Part shown: piece after piece, positions 54,938-63,038 of the stretch
Position numbering within the stretch: the stretch's first letter is position 1
Layout: the number at the start of each line of letters is the position of its first letter
Made by a program: the position numbers and the translations under genes
Origin: Pedobacter heparinus DSM 2366
GTDB taxonomy: Bacteria > Bacteroidota > Bacteroidia > Sphingobacteriales > Sphingobacteriaceae
Assembly (NCBI RefSeq): GCF_000023825.1
Contig: NC_013061.1
Location: 3,844,001 to 3,908,000 of the forward strand
Length of the DNA stretch: 64,000 nt
Direction: 5' to 3'
Notes under the pieces: generated by a model
Told to the model about the DNA's origin: nothing
Databases searched by the model: none
What the model saw: the letters and a program-made list of their open reading frames with translations, nothing else

Positions 54938-55984
54938 ATGAAGCAGCTATTCCTTTTGATTTTTACAGGTATTATTTTTCAGTTTGCCCAGGCTCAGACA
55001 TCAGAAAAGCTGGACCAGGAAAAATTACTTCAATATTATGAGGCACAACAATATCATGAAGCGGTACAATACCTGCAGTCTGTATATAAAGACAGTACCG
55101 ATGTTAAAAAGCTGAAACAACTTGCCTATGCAAATTTGATGTCTGGAAGGCTTTCTGAGGCAGAAAAACACTACCTGAACCTATACAGACAATTGCCTGA
55201 AGATGCGGGTGTATTGCTGGCATTAGGCACCATTAGTGCAAACTATGGTCTGAATGCAAAAGCAAAAGCTTATTTTTTAGCTGTATTAAATACTGACAGT
55301 ACTAATTTCAAAGCTTACAAACAGCTTGCTAAACTGGAAAATGATTTGTCCAGCACTGAAAAAATGACCTATTTACTGAAAGCAAACCATCTGGATACAC
55401 TCGATGCTGAAGTATGTGCTGATCTTTCAATGGCCTATTTCAGAAATAATCAATTTAACAAAGCTGATGAAATCTTAAAGAATGCATTGAGCGCAGACAG
55501 TGCAAATTTACTGCTGTTAAATGCAAAGATGCCCATCAGTTTGACTTTCAAAGCATACAGTGAAGCCATAGCTATAGGAAAAAAAATATTGGCTACACAA
55601 AAAGTGCCTTCAGAACAATTGTTGCTTCAAATGGCCCAAAGCTATCGTGGTCTGCGTGATTATAAAAATGCTGCCGTGTATTTGAAGCAGGCTATAAAAG
55701 AAGGAATATCTACCAAGACAGCTTCTTATTATGGCCTGTTGGGAGATACTTATGAAAACATGAACCAAAATAAAGAGGCACTTGAAGTATATAAAAGAGG
55801 TCTTTTGTTTGAAAATAATGGGAGCCTTTATTACAACATTGCTTTAATATATGAGAACAAGCTAAACGATAAAAAAAATGCCATAAGCTATTATTCTCAG
55901 TATTTAAACAGCATAAAGGAACCTGAAAAACAAAAGCGGCATATCGCCTACATTAAAAATAAAATTGAAGAATTAAAAAGGTGA
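54938..55984 (+). CDS. exported TPR-repeat protein
   Basis: The 348-residue protein begins with a signal peptide (MKQLFLLIFTGIIFQFAQAQ) and is made of tetratricopeptide repeats, for example LAYANLMSGRLSEAEKHYLNL, LGTISANYGLNAKAKAYFLA and LGDTYENMNQNKEALEVYKRG. It would act as a protein-protein scaffold in the periplasm. I use the ATG at 54938; the longer frame begins with TTG and puts six extra residues before the signal. Its stop codon lies in a 12-base palindrome (55979-55990) shared with the convergent riboflavin synthase gene. Confidence 0.85.
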   Translation: MKQLFLLIFTGIIFQFAQAQTSEKLDQEKLLQYYEAQQYHEAVQYLQSVYKDSTDVKKLKQLAYANLMSGRLSEAEKHYLNLYRQLPEDAGVLLALGTISANYGLNAKAKAYFLAVLNTDSTNFKAYKQLAKLENDLSSTEKMTYLLKANHLDTLDAEVCADLSMAYFRNNQFNKADEILKNALSADSANLLLLNAKMPISLTFKAYSEAIAIGKKILATQKVPSEQLLLQMAQSYRGLRDYKNAAVYLKQAIKEGISTKTASYYGLLGDTYENMNQNKEALEVYKRGLLFENNGSLYYNIALIYENKLNDKKNAISYYSQYLNSIKEPEKQKRHIAYIKNKIEELKR

Positions 55985-56569
55985 TCACCTGTTGACCAAC
56001 CGGGCCACATACTTACCGATAATGTCAAACTCTACATTTACGGCATCACCAACTTCGACTTCCTGTAAATTGGTATGTTCAAAGGTATAGGGAATTATAA
56101 ATACTGAAAATTCATCAGCTGCAGAGCCAACCACAGTTAAACTGATGCCATTGAGGCATACCGAACCTTTTTCAACGGTAACATTGCCATTAGCGGCATC
56201 GTATTTAAAACGGTATTCCCAACTGCCATCCAGTTTTTCTCTTTTGATACAGGTAGCTGTCTGGTCTACATGCCCCTGAACTATATGTCCGTCCAGCCGG
56301 CCATTCATTTGCATGCAACGCTCCAGGTTAACCTTATTTCCTATTTTGAGGTACTGCATATTGGATTTTTCCAGTGTCTCCTGTATGGCTGTTACCGTAT
56401 GGGTATCATCTGTTAAGGCCACTACAGTTAAACAGACTCCGTTATGGGCTACACTCTGGTCTATTTTTAGCTGGTTACTGATGGCAGATTGTATGGTAAA
56501 ATGAAGATTGGTACCTTCAGTTTTAATATTTTTAACTACTCCTAATGTTTCTATTATTCCCGTAAACAT
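55985..56569 (-). CDS. ribE: riboflavin synthase alpha subunit
   Basis: The 194-residue enzyme makes riboflavin from two lumazine molecules. It has the two lumazine-binding barrels of the family: MFTGIIETLGVVKNI at the start, SVAHNGVCLTVVAL, then the second-half repeat GHIVQGHVDQTATCI and KGSVCLNGISLTVVGS. Length is normal. The biotin carboxylase gene lies 11 bases upstream on the same strand, so they may be co-transcribed. Confidence 0.96.
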   Translation of the reverse strand: MFTGIIETLGVVKNIKTEGTNLHFTIQSAISNQLKIDQSVAHNGVCLTVVALTDDTHTVTAIQETLEKSNMQYLKIGNKVNLERCMQMNGRLDGHIVQGHVDQTATCIKREKLDGSWEYRFKYDAANGNVTVEKGSVCLNGISLTVVGSAADEFSVFIIPYTFEHTNLQEVEVGDAVNVEFDIIGKYVARLVNR

Positions 56570-56580
56570 ATATCAATTCA

Positions 56581-58071
56581 CTATTTATTTAACCTGTTTC
56601 TTCTCCAGTTGAGGGCATTGGCCTGGCCTTCCTGTAACGGTTGCGGTGCTGCAAGTGGCTGCTGTTTGAAAAAAAATGCTCCCATCATAGCTGCCAATAA
56701 AGCTTCGTCTTCATTTTGCACTTTCGGGCTATTGGCCTTAAAGTATTTAGCTACAAAATGCGTATCGAATTTACCAGACTTAAAGGCTTCATGCTGCATC
56801 ACAAATTTACCAAAACCAAGTGTGGTTTGAATACCCGTGATCTGGTATTCACCAATGGCACGGACCATCCGTTCAATGGCTTCTTCCCGGTCTTTACCAT
56901 AGGTAATGAGTTTGGCAATCATCGGGTCGTAATAAATCGGGATTTCCATTCCCTGCTCAAACCCGTCATCTACCCTTACGCCATTGCCCTTAGGAGTTTT
57001 ATAGGTCTGCAACACACCTATATCCGGCAGGAAATTATTTTCAGGATCTTCAGCATATACCCTCAGTTCTATGGCATGCCCGTTAATGTGCAGATCTTCC
57101 TGCTTATAGCTTAGTTTTTCTCCCCTGGCAATTTTTATCTGCTCTTTTACAAGGTCTAAACCCGTAATCATTTCAGTTACCGGGTGTTCTACCTGCAAGC
57201 GGGTATTCATTTCCAGGAAGAAAAAGTCCAGATTTTCATCCAGGATAAACTCCACTGTACCAGCACCTACATAATTTACTGAACGGGCCACATCAACTGC
57301 ACATTTGCCCATCTTTTCCCTTATTTCAGCTGTTAAAATGCTTGACGGTGCTTCTTCAATTACTTTTTGGTGTCTGCGCTGAACAGAACACTCCCTTTCA
57401 AAGAGGTGTACAATATTTCCATGGGTATCGCCCAGCACCTGTATTTCTATGTGTCGCGGAGAGGAAACATAACGTTCGATAAACACGGAACCATCTCCAA
57501 AAGCAGACAGGGCCTCACTTACGGCCAGTTGCATCTGCTCTTCAAATTCAGCAGCTTTTTCCACAATACGCATTCCTTTTCCCCCACCTCCGGCAGCAGC
57601 TTTGATCAGGATAGGGAAACCTACTTCTATTGCTCTTCGTTTAGCTTCTTCAACATCCGTAATGGCTTCTTCAGTACCAGGAACCATGGGAATCTGGTAT
57701 TTCAATGCCGCAGCTTTTGCAGAAAGTTTATTGCCCATGATTTCCATGGCTTCCGGTGTCGGACCTATTAATGTCAGACCAGCTGCTTTTACCAGCCGCG
57801 CAAAAGCAGCGTTTTCTGATAAAAAGCCATAGCCCGGATGAATGGCTTCTGCCCCGGTAATTTTACAGGCTTCAATAATTTTTTCTCCGATGAGGTAAGA
57901 TTGATTTGAGGGTGCCGGACCAATGCATACTGCCTCATCCGCATAGCGCACATGCAGCGATTGCCTGTCAGCCTCAGAATATACAGCAACCGTTTTGATG
58001 CCCATTTCTTTTGCAGAACGCATGATACGCAAAGCAATTTCCCCCCTATTGGCGATAAGAACTTTCTTCAT
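56581..58071 (-). CDS. accC: biotin carboxylase subunit of an acyl-CoA carboxylase
   Basis: The 496-residue enzyme attaches carbon dioxide to biotin with ATP. It has KVLIANRGEIALRIMRSAKEMG, HPGYGFLSENA, the ATP-grasp loop AAAGGGGKGMR, and EMNTRLQVEHPVTE. About 45 residues follow the usual end of AccC (about 450) and are not recognised. No biotin carrier or carboxyltransferase gene is next to it, so the complex may be acetyl-CoA or propionyl-CoA carboxylase. Thirteen bases separate it from the threonine aldolase gene. Confidence 0.9.
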   Translation of the reverse strand: MKKVLIANRGEIALRIMRSAKEMGIKTVAVYSEADRQSLHVRYADEAVCIGPAPSNQSYLIGEKIIEACKITGAEAIHPGYGFLSENAAFARLVKAAGLTLIGPTPEAMEIMGNKLSAKAAALKYQIPMVPGTEEAITDVEEAKRRAIEVGFPILIKAAAGGGGKGMRIVEKAAEFEEQMQLAVSEALSAFGDGSVFIERYVSSPRHIEIQVLGDTHGNIVHLFERECSVQRRHQKVIEEAPSSILTAEIREKMGKCAVDVARSVNYVGAGTVEFILDENLDFFFLEMNTRLQVEHPVTEMITGLDLVKEQIKIARGEKLSYKQEDLHINGHAIELRVYAEDPENNFLPDIGVLQTYKTPKGNGVRVDDGFEQGMEIPIYYDPMIAKLITYGKDREEAIERMVRAIGEYQITGIQTTLGFGKFVMQHEAFKSGKFDTHFVAKYFKANSPKVQNEDEALLAAMMGAFFFKQQPLAAPQPLQEGQANALNWRRNRLNK

Positions 58072-58084
58072 TTATGCCTCGATG

Positions 58085-59119
58085 TTATTTATTAGCTGAT
58101 ACATGCAAATGTATTATGTTTTCTACAGCCCTGTCTATCATTTCGGAAGAAATGTTTAAATGTGTCACCATTCTTACGGTTTTTGGTCCTGTTACATTAC
58201 AGGCAATGCCTTTTTCGGCCAGCTGATGCACCAGATGGGCGGGTTTTAGTCCTTCTGCTACTTCAAACACCACAATATTGGTTTCAACAGGCAATACCGA
58301 AGCTACATAATTTACATTGTTCAGCGCATCAGCCAAGGCCTTTGCATGTTTGTGATCGGTTGAGAGTCTGGCTATATTATGATCCAGCGCATAAATACCT
58401 GCGGCTGCTAAAAACCCTGCCTGACGCATTCCGCCACCAAATGCCTTACGGATATTGACTGCCTTTTTTATGGTTTCTTTTGAGCCCAGCAATACAGAAC
58501 CTACCGGGGCACCAAGGCCTTTTGACAGGCATACAGAAATCCCGTCAAAATATTGTCCATAGTCTTTTGCATGATCTCCGGTTGCTGTCAGGGCATTGAA
58601 TATTCTTGCCCCGTCCAGGTGAAGTTTTAGCCCCTTTATGTTACATAAAGTATGGATGGGCTCTATCTGCGATAAACTGTAACAGGCTCCCCCACCTTTG
58701 TTAACTGTATTTTCGAGTACAACCAGGCTGGAATGCGGGTAATGTACATTCTCATCATTGATCTCAGGTTCAATAAGTTCGGGTGTCAGTATTCCCCTTT
58801 CCCCATTTAGCAACCTTACGGATGCAAGAGAGTGATAAGCAATCCCCCCTCTTTCATAACGGTACACATGGGCAGTCTGGTCGCAGATAACCTCATCCAT
58901 AGGATTGGTAAAGCACTTGATGGCAATCTGGTTGGTCATTGTTCCCGAAGGGCAAAACAAACCAGCTTCCATATTAAACATAGCAGCCAGTTTATGCTCC
59001 AGGGCCTTTACGGTTTCATCCTCACCAAATACATCATCTCCCACTTTTGCGCTCATCATGGCATCCAGCATGCCCTGATCAGGCGTTGTAACAGTATCAC
59101 TTCGAAGGTCTACATTCAT
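58085..59119 (-). CDS. low-specificity L-threonine aldolase
   Basis: The 344-residue PLP enzyme splits threonine or allo-threonine to glycine and acetaldehyde. It begins MNVDLRSDTVTTPDQGMLDAM, has VGDDVFGEDETV, HLDGARIFNA with the Asp that holds the cofactor, and the Schiff-base Lys in VCLSKGLGAPVGSVLLG. The ATG at 59119 is chosen; the longer frame needs TTG. It is the first gene of the minus-strand group with biotin carboxylase and riboflavin synthase. Confidence 0.93.
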   Translation of the reverse strand: MNVDLRSDTVTTPDQGMLDAMMSAKVGDDVFGEDETVKALEHKLAAMFNMEAGLFCPSGTMTNQIAIKCFTNPMDEVICDQTAHVYRYERGGIAYHSLASVRLLNGERGILTPELIEPEINDENVHYPHSSLVVLENTVNKGGGACYSLSQIEPIHTLCNIKGLKLHLDGARIFNALTATGDHAKDYGQYFDGISVCLSKGLGAPVGSVLLGSKETIKKAVNIRKAFGGGMRQAGFLAAAGIYALDHNIARLSTDHKHAKALADALNNVNYVASVLPVETNIVVFEVAEGLKPAHLVHQLAEKGIACNVTGPKTVRMVTHLNISSEMIDRAVENIIHLHVSANK

Positions 59120-59262
59120 TGGGTTGTTCTTTGATACAAAATTACTCAAGCTGTTTTATATTCCCAGCTTTTATGTCCTAAAACTTAACAATAAAAACGT
59201 TAAAAAACAAGGGTTATTTGTGCCGGGAATTTTAAATTTGGATTTTAAAATAACAAACGTAA

Positions 59263-59300
59263 TTTAGCTTAGTGTTTATTTGACAATATCCTAAGCTAAA
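59263..59300. repeat. perfect 10-bp inverted repeat
   Basis: TTTAGCTTAG (59263-59272) and CTAAGCTAAA (59291-59300) pair perfectly across 18 bases. It lies about 140 bases before the kinase start; it could be an operator or a leader stem-loop. Confidence 0.6.
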
Positions 59301-59377
59301 AAACCTAAAAAAACACGTTTAAAAAGCAATTAAGCGCAGAAAAACGATTACCTAACCAAAATCAAAAAAATAAATTT

Positions 59378-59440
59378 ATGAGTAAAACTTATACGAAAGT
59401 GACGCGATTATTTACTTTTATCCAGAAAAAAACGAATTAA
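59378..59440 (+). CDS. possible 20-codon leader ORF
   Basis: An ATG-started frame of 20 codons (MSKTYTKVTRLFTFIQKKTN) ends with TAA one base before the kinase ATG at 59442. It is basic and has no known match. The one-base spacing would allow translational coupling, but such a short frame may also be chance. Confidence 0.25.
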   Translation: MSKTYTKVTRLFTFIQKKTN

Positions 59441-59441
59441 G

Positions 59442-60302
59442 ATGATAGTTATTGCAGACGGCGGTTCGACCAAGACCAATTGGTGTTTAATTAATGAAGC
59501 TGGTAGAAAAATTCTTTTCAATACAGAGGGCTATAATCCATATTTTTCCAAAACTGAATATATAATAGAGTCGCTAAGAAAATCTCTTCCCGACCATTTA
59601 GAAACTGAAAAACTGACAGAAGTAAATTATTATGGCGCTGGCTGTTCTACAGAGACCAACCGCAAAATAGTTTCAGATGCCATGCAAGAGGTTTTCCCTA
59701 ATGCAAAAATAAATATTGGTCACGATTTAATGGCCTCTTGCCGCGCTTTATTAGGTGATGAGCCTGGTTTTGCAGCAATATTAGGTACAGGTACCAATTC
59801 ATGCTTATACGATGGTAAAGACATTACGTTAAATATAGACTCATTAGGTTACTTTTTGGGTGATGAAGGCAGTGGCTGTTTTATCGGAAAAAAGATCCTG
59901 GGCGATTACATGAAGGGTTATATGCCTAAGGGTTTAAGAGAAACATTTTATGATAACTTTGCACTAACAAACGAGGATATTTTTGATCACATTTATAACA
60001 AGCCACTTCCTAACCGTTTTTGTGCTGGTTTTAGCAAGTTTTTGTACGACTTTAAAGACAACTACGAAGACTATACCTTTAATACGATCGACTATGCTTT
60101 TACTGCATTTTTCGACAACCTGGTTATACATTACCCTAATTACAAAGACTATAAATTAAATTGTGTGGGATCTGTAGGTTACAGTTTCAGGGATGTACTG
60201 AGCGTAGTGGCCGACAGATATGAGATGGGCATCGGCAAAATCATCCGTTCTCCTATAGATGATCTTGTAGATTATCACCTGCACATAGCCACAAAAAAAT
60301 AG
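59442..60302 (+). CDS. BadF/NagK-like sugar kinase (probable N-acetylglucosamine kinase)
   Basis: The 286-residue protein belongs to the BadF/BadG/BcrA/BcrD ATPase group, which includes GlcNAc kinases. The phosphate-1 loop is DGGSTKT (6-12), the likely catalytic base is Asp95 in GHDLMAS, phosphate 2 is GTGTNS (115-120), and GDEGSG follows at 140-145. No signal peptide is present. It lies near pfkA and a related kinase copy at 62187. Since the sialoglycan operon makes GlcNAc but has no kinase, this enzyme could supply GlcNAc-6-phosphate; that link is inference. Confidence 0.83.
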   Translation: MIVIADGGSTKTNWCLINEAGRKILFNTEGYNPYFSKTEYIIESLRKSLPDHLETEKLTEVNYYGAGCSTETNRKIVSDAMQEVFPNAKINIGHDLMASCRALLGDEPGFAAILGTGTNSCLYDGKDITLNIDSLGYFLGDEGSGCFIGKKILGDYMKGYMPKGLRETFYDNFALTNEDIFDHIYNKPLPNRFCAGFSKFLYDFKDNYEDYTFNTIDYAFTAFFDNLVIHYPNYKDYKLNCVGSVGYSFRDVLSVVADRYEMGIGKIIRSPIDDLVDYHLHIATKK

Positions 60303-60320
60303 CTTAAAGCAGGTTTATAA

Positions 60321-60352
60321 AAAAATCCCAAAAGCTGGCTTTTGGGATTTTT
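60321..60352. terminator. terminator between the kinase and Nudix regulator genes
   Basis: Arms 60321-60334 and 60339-60352 (core ATCCCAAAAG) pair perfectly with a four-base loop and are flanked by A- and T-runs. The genes on both sides converge here. Confidence 0.88.
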
Positions 60353-60391
60353 TTATTCAGGTAAAACTCAGTTTAACAAGCGTTTCCAATA

Positions 60392-61081
60392 TTAAAATGA
60401 AATTTCCTTGCCAAATAACTTTGCGTATTTTCTTTTATCAAATTTATAGAGGGTTGCAGCCCGGAAAGACACCCCATATTGCTTTTCGTTGAGGTCTCTC
60501 AGCACACCAAAACTTAGCATCTTTTTCCGGAAGTTCCTTTTATCCAGCTTTTTGTTCAGAATCACTTCATAAACATTCTGGAGCTGGGTAAGGGTAAATT
60601 TTTCCGGCAGGAGTTCGAAAGCTATGGGTTGGTGTTTAATCCTCCTTTTTATCTTTTCCATTCCTTTTTCAAAGATCTGCTGATGATCGAAGGCCAGCCT
60701 TGGCAAGTCTTTTACATTTCTCCAATACGCCTGTTTGGCATAATTGCTGATCGGTTTTACAATCTTATCACCACCTAACCTCAACAATGCGTAGTAAGCT
60801 ATACTGACAACCCTACCCTGGGGATGCCTGTTTACATCGCCGAAGGTATAATATTGCTCCATATAAATGTCACTAAGGCCAGTAAGCTCGTGCAGAATCC
60901 TGGTGGCACTCTGGTCCAGACTCTCATCTTCTTCAACCAGGTTACCCGGCAAGGCCCACCAATCCTTAAAAGGTTCTTCGTTTCTTTCAATTAAAAGAAT
61001 TTTCAATTCTCCTTCGTCAAATCCGAACAGCACACAATCAATCGAGAAAGTGGAATTAAATTTTGGTAAGACTTCTTTCAA
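60392..61081 (-). CDS. Nudix-domain transcriptional regulator (NrtR/AraR-like), degenerate catalytic motif
   Basis: The 229-residue protein joins a Nudix domain (about 12-140) to a C-terminal winged helix (about 150-225: EKFTLTQLQNVYEVILNKKLDKRNFRKKML). In the Nudix box (46-69), where active enzymes have REUxEE, it reads RILHEL: Arg61 and Glu65 remain, while Ile62 and Leu66 replace two glutamates. This loss is typical of Nudix regulators that only sense a ligand. The start is TTG; no in-frame ATG is available. It is divergent from pfkA across 117 bases with two inverted repeats. Confidence 0.85.
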   Translation of the reverse strand: MKEVLPKFNSTFSIDCVLFGFDEGELKILLIERNEEPFKDWWALPGNLVEEDESLDQSATRILHELTGLSDIYMEQYYTFGDVNRHPQGRVVSIAYYALLRLGGDKIVKPISNYAKQAYWRNVKDLPRLAFDHQQIFEKGMEKIKRRIKHQPIAFELLPEKFTLTQLQNVYEVILNKKLDKRNFRKKMLSFGVLRDLNEKQYGVSFRAATLYKFDKRKYAKLFGKEISF

Positions 61082-61123
61082 AACATTAAATTTTTAAATA
61101 TTAAAGCAAATAAATATACTTGT

Positions 61124-61143
61124 TTCCTATTAACATAGGAAAA
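61124..61143. promoter_or_regulatory. perfect inverted repeat in the Nudix regulator/pfkA intergenic region
   Basis: TTTCCTAT (61124-61131) and ATAGGAAA (61136-61143) form a perfect 8-bp repeat with a four-base spacer. It is a candidate operator for the regulator or a factor acting on both genes. Confidence 0.55.
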
Positions 61144-61162
61144 TAAAAAATAAATTACTTAG

Positions 61163-61177
61163 TGTAAAAAATACACG
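61163..61177. promoter_or_regulatory. second inverted repeat before pfkA
   Basis: GTGTA (61163-61167) and TACAC (61173-61177) are symmetric around five A residues, 22 bases before the pfkA start. It could be a second regulator site or part of the promoter. Confidence 0.4.
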
Positions 61178-61198
61178 CTATATTCGTAAATATAAATC

Positions 61199-62185
61199 AT
61201 GAAACCAAATATCAAAAATATCGCCGTATTAACATCTGGAGGAGATGCTCCCGGAATGAACGCGTGCATCAGAGCAGTAGTCCGAACCGGAATATACAAT
61301 GGTATAAATATGTTTGGAGTTTTGCAAGGATATCAGGGATTAATCAGCAATAATATTAATCCGATGGATGCAAGATCCGTTAGCAACATCATTCATCTTG
61401 GCGGTACCATTTTAAAAACAGCACGTTGTCTGGAATTTAAGACTGATGAGGGTATGGCACTTGCTTATGAAAACATGAAGGCGCGTGACATAGACGGACT
61501 GGTGGTGATTGGCGGGGACGGAACTTTTACCGGTGCCAAACGTTTTGGCGAGAAATTTGGCATCAGGGTAATGGGGGTTCCGGGTACCATTGACAATGAC
61601 CTTTACGGTTCTGACTTTACGTTAGGATACGATACGGCCATCAATACCGTTATTGAAGCAATAGATAAAATAAGAGATACTGCTGATTCGCACGATCGTT
61701 TGTTCTTTATTGAAGTAATGGGTAGGGATTCGGGCTGTATTGCTTTAAGAAGTGCCATTTCAAGTGGAGCTGAAGCCGTATTGCTGCCTGAAAAAGAAAC
61801 CAGTTTAAATGAACTGATCAGCATGCTGGAAACAGGTGCATCTACAAAAAAAACATCGAGTATTGTAATCGTATCTGAAGGACATAAAGATGGCGGAGCC
61901 TATGAAGTGGCAAAAAAAGTTAAGGAAAGATTTAACCATTATGACACAAAAGTCACTATCTTAGGCCACCTTCAACGCGGGGGCAGTCCAAGTAGTTTCG
62001 ACAGGATTCTGGGTAGCAGACTGGGATTTGCAGCCGTTAATGAATTGCTAAAAGGGAACACCATGGAAATGGTTGGCCTGAGGGGCAATGAAGTTAAAAC
62101 CACCAGCATCGAAGAAGCCCTTACCAGGCATACTTTTAAACTGGAAAGTGATTTATTGGAAATGACTAAAGTTTTATCGATATAA
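61199..62185 (+). CDS. pfkA: 6-phosphofructokinase
   Basis: The 328-residue enzyme phosphorylates fructose 6-phosphate with ATP. It has LTSGGDAPGMNACIRAVVR (11-29), VIGGDGTFTGA for ATP, the catalytic PGTIDND (about 128-134) and MGRDSGCIAL for substrate binding. Length is that of a normal bacterial PfkA. Its stop is one base before the next kinase-like gene, so the two are co-transcribed, with gapA following. Confidence 0.97.
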   Translation: MKPNIKNIAVLTSGGDAPGMNACIRAVVRTGIYNGINMFGVLQGYQGLISNNINPMDARSVSNIIHLGGTILKTARCLEFKTDEGMALAYENMKARDIDGLVVIGGDGTFTGAKRFGEKFGIRVMGVPGTIDNDLYGSDFTLGYDTAINTVIEAIDKIRDTADSHDRLFFIEVMGRDSGCIALRSAISSGAEAVLLPEKETSLNELISMLETGASTKKTSSIVIVSEGHKDGGAYEVAKKVKERFNHYDTKVTILGHLQRGGSPSSFDRILGSRLGFAAVNELLKGNTMEMVGLRGNEVKTTSIEEALTRHTFKLESDLLEMTKVLSI

Positions 62186-62186
62186 T

Positions 62187-63029
62187 ATGATAGCAGTAGT
62201 ATACAGCGGATCGAAGACAGCTTTCTGGAAGATTGCCAGGGACGGGAAGACGATTGCCGAATGCAGTATGCCGGGCATAAACCCTTGCTTTAATGATCAA
62301 AAAACCATTCTTCAATACCTGAATAAAAAGGCAACACTGATCAATCATGCAGAAAGCATCAAAAAGATCTACGTTTTTGCCGCTGGTGCTTCGTCTGATG
62401 AACGCAGGGATGAACTGGCCGAAACATTGGGCATGTTTTTCAGGTACAGCAAGATCAGCGTTAAGGACGACCTGTATGGTGCTGCGCTGTCTGCCTGCTT
62501 TAATAGCAGTGGCATTGTAGGAATTTTAGGCAGCGGAGCCAATTGTGCTTATTTTGATGGTAAAAAACCTGAAAAGAACAATTACGGCCTGGGCTATGTT
62601 TTTGGAGACGAGGGCTCTGCCAATTATTTGGGTAAAGTGATTCTAAAACGTTTTTTACAGAAAAAACTTCCGGCAGACCTGTTAAAAGAATTTGAACTTA
62701 AATACAACCTGGACAGACCACAGATACTTGAAAGAATATATAAAAAACCGATGGCACAGCAGTTTTTGAGTTCTTTCTTTGATTTTTTTCTGGAAAACAG
62801 GGAACACAAATATCTGCTTGAAATTATTGATCATGCTTTTGAACTTTATTTTCAGACTTATTTATTGCCAACTATTAAACTTCATCCTGGAAAAGAAATA
62901 CATTTTGTAGGTCTTGTTGCTGGAAATTTTCAGGATCAGTTACGGGCCACTGCTAAAAAACATGGCCTTGAGATTACATCAATTACGAAAGAACCTATAT
63001 ATAATTTACTAAACTACTATTCAAATTAA
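62187..63029 (+). CDS. BadF/NagK-like kinase paralogue with altered phosphate-1 loop
   Basis: The 280-residue protein aligns without gaps to the kinase at 59442 over the first 145 residues. It keeps Asp95 (KDDLYGA), the phosphate-2 loop GSGANC (115-120) and GDEGSA (140-145), but the phosphate-1 loop DGGSTKT is YSGSKTA here: the leading Asp6 is Tyr and Gly7 is Ser. It may therefore be weakly active, use another substrate, or act as a sensor. It starts one base after the pfkA stop and is followed by gapA after nine bases. Confidence 0.8.
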   Translation: MIAVVYSGSKTAFWKIARDGKTIAECSMPGINPCFNDQKTILQYLNKKATLINHAESIKKIYVFAAGASSDERRDELAETLGMFFRYSKISVKDDLYGAALSACFNSSGIVGILGSGANCAYFDGKKPEKNNYGLGYVFGDEGSANYLGKVILKRFLQKKLPADLLKEFELKYNLDRPQILERIYKKPMAQQFLSSFFDFFLENREHKYLLEIIDHAFELYFQTYLLPTIKLHPGKEIHFVGLVAGNFQDQLRATAKKHGLEITSITKEPIYNLLNYYSN

Positions 63030-63038
63030 TAATTTAAG

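Larger units (their letters stand above)
59120..59441. other. intergenic region before the sugar kinase gene
   Basis: This 322-base gap separates divergent genes. It holds a perfect 10-bp inverted repeat (59263-59300) and a 20-codon frame (59378-59440) that abuts the kinase start. I see no full-size gene. Confidence 0.6.
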
